NCBI GenBank assembly: GCA_015680685.1
Contig: MNCI01036301.1
Location: 233,094 to 295,972 of the forward strand
DNA: 62,879 bases
Direction: 5' to 3'
Origin: Gnetum montanum
Taxonomy: Eukaryota > Streptophyta > Gnetopsida > Gnetales > Gnetaceae
In this document: positions 59,119 through 62,879 of the stretch, one piece after another
Layout of the letters: each line of letters opens with the position of its first letter
How positions within the stretch are numbered: position 1 is the first letter of the stretch
Position numbers and translations under genes: made by a program
The notes under the pieces: model-generated
Databases searched by the model: none
What the model saw: only the letters and a program-made list of their open reading frames with translations
Told to the model about the DNA's origin: nothing

Positions 59119-59372
59119 AATAGTCTCCAAGATAGAATGATCAATTGCTTGAAATAAATAATTCTTTGCCTTCAAATCTTTTAGCCTTAATCCTTCTAGC
59201 TATTTTCTTTGTTCATTTGTAAGTGTAGCCTTAGCTACAAGTGCTACTACACATCTTCAACAACTTGTCAGTACTCCTTAGACTTTAAGAAATTTTCCAT
59301 CAACATGCTCCAATGCTCATAGTGAACATCAAAATGTGGGATGGCAAGTTGTACAAAATTTTCAGAGGTCAT
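59119..59372 (-). pseudogene. gag: copia-1 gag, first part
   Basis: ATG at 59372 (minus) opens MTSENFVQLAIPHFDVHY, then EHWSMLMENFLKSKEY, the conserved N-terminus of plant copia gag. TGA stands for the usual Trp after KEY, and two more stops follow shortly. At 59119 the frame passes directly into 49363 once G-1 and one CTAAG are removed. Confidence 0.85.
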
Positions 59373-59479
59373 TTATGCACTACTGTGCTCTTTTCTTGAG
59401 CCTCCTAAATCAAGTGCACCACTATGCTTTTCTCACTAGCCTCCTAAACTAGGCTTTTTCTCTAGCCTTCTAAACTAAG

Positions 59480-59491
59480 ATCTAATACCAC
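59480..59491 (-). promoter_or_regulatory. copia-1 primer-binding site
   Basis: On the minus strand TGGTATTAGATC follows the LTR by one base. It matches the TGGTATCAGAGC type complementary to initiator tRNA-Met, with changes. Confidence 0.7.
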
Positions 59492-59793
59492 TGTCAACCT
59501 CTGAGGCTATGCATTGCTAGCCTCAAATAAAAAAATAAAACAAGGGAAAATAGAGGCGACTAAATTTCACACATTTATTCAACTAATAATGGCCTTTAAC
59601 TAGGCAAATATATTAACAAAAAATAGCAACTGAATCCTACTATGAAGCAACTTTTAAAATAAAAAAAATAGCAACTAAATCCTAGTATGAAGCAACTTCT
59701 AAAGGAAGAAAATAACAATCAAATCCCTAAGGATAGTTCCTAAACACTAGGACAAACAAAAAAAGCATGTTTAACAATTAAACACATTTAACA
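59492..59793 (-). repeat. copia-1 5' LTR
   Basis: 302 bases on the minus strand from TGTTAAATGTG (59793) to the complement of TGTCAACC (59492). It pairs with 45310-45555. Confidence 0.85.
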
Positions 59794-59798
59794 ACTCA

Positions 59799-60440
59799 CA
59801 CCACTCGTAAAGTAATTAAAGCCGATATTCAAATGTGTGAGGTGAGTACAAAGTATCCCCAGCCATGACAGTGACATTCCCGACAATCTGTTACCACTCA
59901 AGTCAAGACCTTGGAGTTTTCTGAGATTCTACCATGACTTTGAAATGTTACTAGTGAAACTATTTTCAACTAAACCCAAATAATATAATTTGTTAAAGAT
60001 GTCAATCCATGCAGGAAGATGACCTTGCAAATTGTTCAAAGATAAACCTAGATTTATAAGAGTCGTGAGGTTGCTTAAACAGAGTGGAATGGTTATGGTG
60101 AGAGTGTTTTGATTGAGATATAAATCTCCAATCAATGAGATGGTAGAGACTCGCAAATGAACAAGGAATGAAACCTATTAAATAATTAGACCCAAGATCT
60201 AGAAAAGTCATGAAGGAAGAAGATGGATTGCCCAATTGACCAAGAATGAAACCATAAATGTTATTCTCACCAAGATCAAGATATTCCTATAAGACAAAAT
60301 TTGTGGATTGCACAAGAAATTTACATGCATAGATAACCAGAAATGCATAATTTGGAAGCAAATGGTACTAATCTCTAGCCATTGATGCCTTGAATTAAAA
60401 TTGGTATTTGGATTGTTCTTTCACACCAATGCTCTACAAT
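59799..60440 (-). pseudogene. LRR receptor kinase, N-terminal LRR part
   Basis: Minus-strand repeats: EYLDLGENNIYGFI, FLDLGSNYLIGFIP, LYLNQNTLTITIPLCLSNL, LGLSLNNLQGHLPAW, GLDLSGNRLSGMSLSWLG and LTHLNIGFNYFTSGVS. The last runs in frame into 45309 (CTQPIPILKALSNCS) when copia-1 is removed. Stops (for example TAG before NLRKLQGLDLS) and at least two shifts break it. The signal peptide and first repeats are not found; the sequence is lost near 60.44 kb, beside copia-2. Confidence 0.8.
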
Positions 60441-60466
60441 AATGGTGTATGCAACCTCTAAGCATA

Positions 60467-60784
60467 TGTGAAAGGGACCAGAACTACAATCTTGTTATGA
60501 TTCATGGTGCCTTTGTTCTCCCATCACGAACAAATTTATAGGCCATGGAACTGGTTACCATGAGAAATTAGAAAAAATAAGAGACCCAATGCCAACGCAT
60601 AAAAATGTGTTACTAAATATGGAGGCCACCTTGATACATTAACTAATTCATAAAAACACGTTAGTGGATATGAAGACTACCTTAATGTGTTAACTAATGT
60701 GCAAAAACATGTTAGTAGATATAGAGGTCACCTTGATGCGTTAACTAACATGTAAAAATGGGTTAATGCATAACTCATGCTACA
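60467..60784 (-). repeat. copia-2 3' LTR (lower bound uncertain)
   Basis: On the minus strand CCAAGTGGGAGAT, the usual plant copia purine tract, ends at 60785 and is followed by TGTAGCATGAG, an LTR start. A TGTGAAAGG at 60467 (end ACA on the minus strand) is a possible other end. A 51-base tandem unit fills 60595-60772. The partner LTR lies outside the window. Confidence 0.55.
60595..60772. repeat. 51-base tandem repeat
   Basis: About 3.4 imperfect units of 51 bases (starts near 60598, 60649, 60700 and 60751) built on CATAAAAACATGTTAGTAGA-like sequence and ending TTAACTAA. It lies within the presumed copia-2 LTR. Confidence 0.75.
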
Positions 60785-61079
60785 ATCTCCCACTTGGTCT
60801 CCATATTTAATCAAGTCTAGAATTCAAGAAATAAATGCATAAATCATGGCTATAGTTCCTCTTAATGTAAGTATTATCTTCCATGTATTACAATGCATTA
60901 TCTCTCAACATAATTCCTTATATGGTAACTAGCTTTATGAATAAACCAACGTTTATTCTAAGTCCTACTATATGTGAATTTTCTCTCATAATTGTATGTG
61001 CAAACCATATGAGAAAATAGTATAACTAAATAAGAGTTTCATTAAGACTATAAAGTTGTACGTACAACAAATTATATTA

Positions 61080-62879
61080 TGGAACCAAGTCCCATCCGAA
61101 CTACATGATCCTTAAATGACTTTGGTGGCATTCCTTTTATCAAAGGATCAACTATCATCAATTCAGTGCATATATTCTCAATGATCACTTTGTTTTCCTT
61201 AATGCATTCCCTTATGGCTAAGTACTTTATGTTAATGTGTTTACTTCAACTGCCACTCTTATTAGTCTTAGCCATAAAGACAACAACTAAATTATCACAA
61301 AACATTCTTAATGGCCTAGATATAGAATCCACAATTCTAAGCCCTAATATGAAACTCTTTAACCATACATCTTGTGAAGTAGCCTCAAAACAAAAAACAA
61401 ACTCTGCCTCCATAATGAAAGTAGCAACCAAAGTTTACTTTCCACTCCTCTAGAATATAGCTCCTCTAGCTAGCATAAAAATATAACTAGATGTTGATTT
61501 TCATGAATCAACATAGCTAGCGAAGTCTAAATTGGAGTAGCCAGTCACTTCGAAGAAGTTAGTTCATTTATACATAAGCATGTAATCTTTTGTACCTTGA
61601 AGGTACCCCATCACTTTCTTTGCAATCCTCTAGTGGTCAATACCTAGATTACTTTGATATCTACCCAACATTCCCACATCAAATGCAATGTCAAGTCTTG
61701 TGTAGACCTGAGCATACATAAGGCTTCTAATAGCTAAAGAATATAGAATGTTTCTCATCTAATTTTTCTCTAAATCATTCCTAGGACATTGGTTCAAATT
61801 GAACCTGTCACCCTTCACAATGGGTGCTATACTTGGTGAACAATCTTTCATCCAAAACCTTTCTAAAACTTTATTGATATAGGTTTCCTGCGACAGTCCC
61901 AAAATACATCTAGATTTGTCCCTATGGATCTAAATGCACATGACATAAGATGCCTCACCCATATCCTTCATGTTGAAACTCTTAGAGAGAAAATGTTTCA
62001 CCACATATAGAAATCCACTATGATTAATTACAAGGATATCATCCACATATAGAACAAGGAAACAAATTTTGCTCCATTGACCTCCTGGTATATACATTGA
62101 TCCATGATGTTTTCTTCAAAACCAAATGAAGTGATGATATCATGGAATTTTAAGTACCATTGGTGGGAGGCTTATTTCAATCCATATATGGATTTCTTGA
62201 GCTTTCATACCAATTGCTCACCATCACTAGAGAAAAATCCTTCAGGTTGCTTTATATAAACCTCTTCCTCTAGATCACCATTGAGGAATGTTGTTTTCAC
62301 ATTCATTCGATGTAATTCAAGATCAAAATGGGCAACCAATGCCATGATAACTTGAAGGGAGTCCTTCTTAGATACAGGAGAAAAGATCTCCTTATAATCT
62401 ATTTCCTCTTTCTAAGTGAACCCTTTAGTGACAAGTCTTGTCTTATATCTTTCAATGTTGCCTAATGAGTCTTTCTTAGTCTTGAAGACCCATTTGCATC
62501 CAATGGTTTTTACACCATCAGGCAACTTTACAAGATCCCAGACTCCATTAAATGACATAGAGTTCATCTCATCTTTCATGGCATCATACCACAAGTTAGA
62601 TTCCTTATAACTCAGGGCTTGTAAAAATGTTTCGGGATCATTTTCGGCTCCTATGTTGTAGTCAGACTCCTATAAATACACCATATAGTCACTTGGAATC
62701 ATTGATCACCGTACTCTAGTAGATCTTCTTAATGTTGGTTCATCATTCTCTTAAGGATCATGATGTTCAACAGGTTTTGGTATCTATTGTTCAATTGGAT
62801 CTACTACTTCTTGATTAGTAGTTTATGGAACTATAATGATTGGTTGTTGTTCATTACACATTTGTGCTCTAGGCATATT
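61080..62879 (-). mobile_element. copia-2 pol (3' part, runs off the window)
   Basis: Minus-strand Ty1/copia coding remnant. RT starts with WYDAMKDEMNSMSFNGVWDLV and CKWVFKTKKDSLGNIERYK (62412-62594), the active site LYVDDIL is at about 62034-62053, and RNase H ends with MEAEFVFCFEATSQ and MFCDNLVVVFMAKTNKSGS (61246-61431). Frames are broken. Integrase, protease, gag and the 5' LTR would lie beyond 62879. Its motifs differ from copia-1, so it is a separate lineage. Confidence 0.8.

Larger units (their letters stand above)
45305..59798 (-). mobile_element. copia-1, Ty1/copia element inserted in the receptor gene
   Basis: Minus-strand element with LTRs at 45310-45555 (3') and 59492-59793 (5'). 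Flanks are GCTCA (45305-45309) and ACTCA (59794-59798), a 4/5 target-site pair. Its own length is about 4.7 kb once the nested G-1 (49369-59113 plus one TSD) is subtracted. Order on the minus strand: LTR, primer site, gag, zinc knuckle, protease, integrase, RT, RNase H, purine tract, LTR. Removing it with one target copy rejoins the LRR frame without a shift. Confidence 0.9.

Noticed and set aside
1-62879. tRNA, rRNA, CRISPR, bacterial operons or phage genes
   Set aside because: No cloverleaf, rRNA, spaced-repeat array or bacterial-type gene organisation was found; the content is plant nuclear throughout.

Overview
The window is nuclear DNA of a seed plant: AT-rich and dominated by decayed LTR retrotransposons, with one recognisable host gene, an LRR receptor-like kinase broken by transposons. 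The amount of nested, decayed retroelement sequence and the style of the receptor suggest a large genome, possibly a gymnosperm. That is inference only. I see no bacterial, organellar, CRISPR, tRNA or rRNA sequence. Nearly every long reading frame is interrupted, mostly by TAG, TAA or TGA at former Gln, Trp or Arg codons.

Layout. 1-8.1 kb: mostly featureless AT-rich DNA with a GC-rich patch (0.74-1.1 kb), a receiver-domain-like exon (2.4-2.5 kb, minus) and a coding remnant perhaps from a CACTA-type transposon (3.67-4.16 kb). 8.1-12.8 kb: G-2, a gag-only member of a Ty3/gypsy family called G here. 12.87-13.76 kb: a probable solo LTR of family G. 15.7-38.2 kb: an old gypsy element of a second family, H, with LTRs of about 2.1 kb. 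H carries a solo G LTR (18.93-19.72 kb, TSD GCTTT), and inside its RT sits a large G element, G-4 (21.57-34.26 kb). G-4 has gag-PR-RT-RH-IN and an extra reading frame of about 1,000 codons behind its own TATA-containing segment.

41.1-60.4 kb, minus strand: an LRR receptor kinase pseudogene of LRR-XII type with a non-RD kinase. A 4.7 kb Ty1/copia element (copia-1) is inserted in its LRR region, and a complete 9.7 kb G element (G-1, TSD CTAAG) is inserted in the gag of copia-1. Removing each insert and one TSD copy rejoins the reading frame at both levels. The last kinase exons are also duplicated about 1.85 kb downstream. From about 60.47 kb to the window edge lies the 3' part of a second copia element (copia-2, minus strand).

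Family G elements end in ACTCATCA and have a tRNA-Asp-type primer site (TGGCGCCGTT). Their R-U5 is conserved, but the very short U3 differs almost completely between copies. The integrase carries WGIDFMGP, which points to the Athila/Tat side of Ty3/gypsy. Five single N characters mark assembly joins. At least three are flanked by duplicated or inverted contig ends, so local structure there is suspect.
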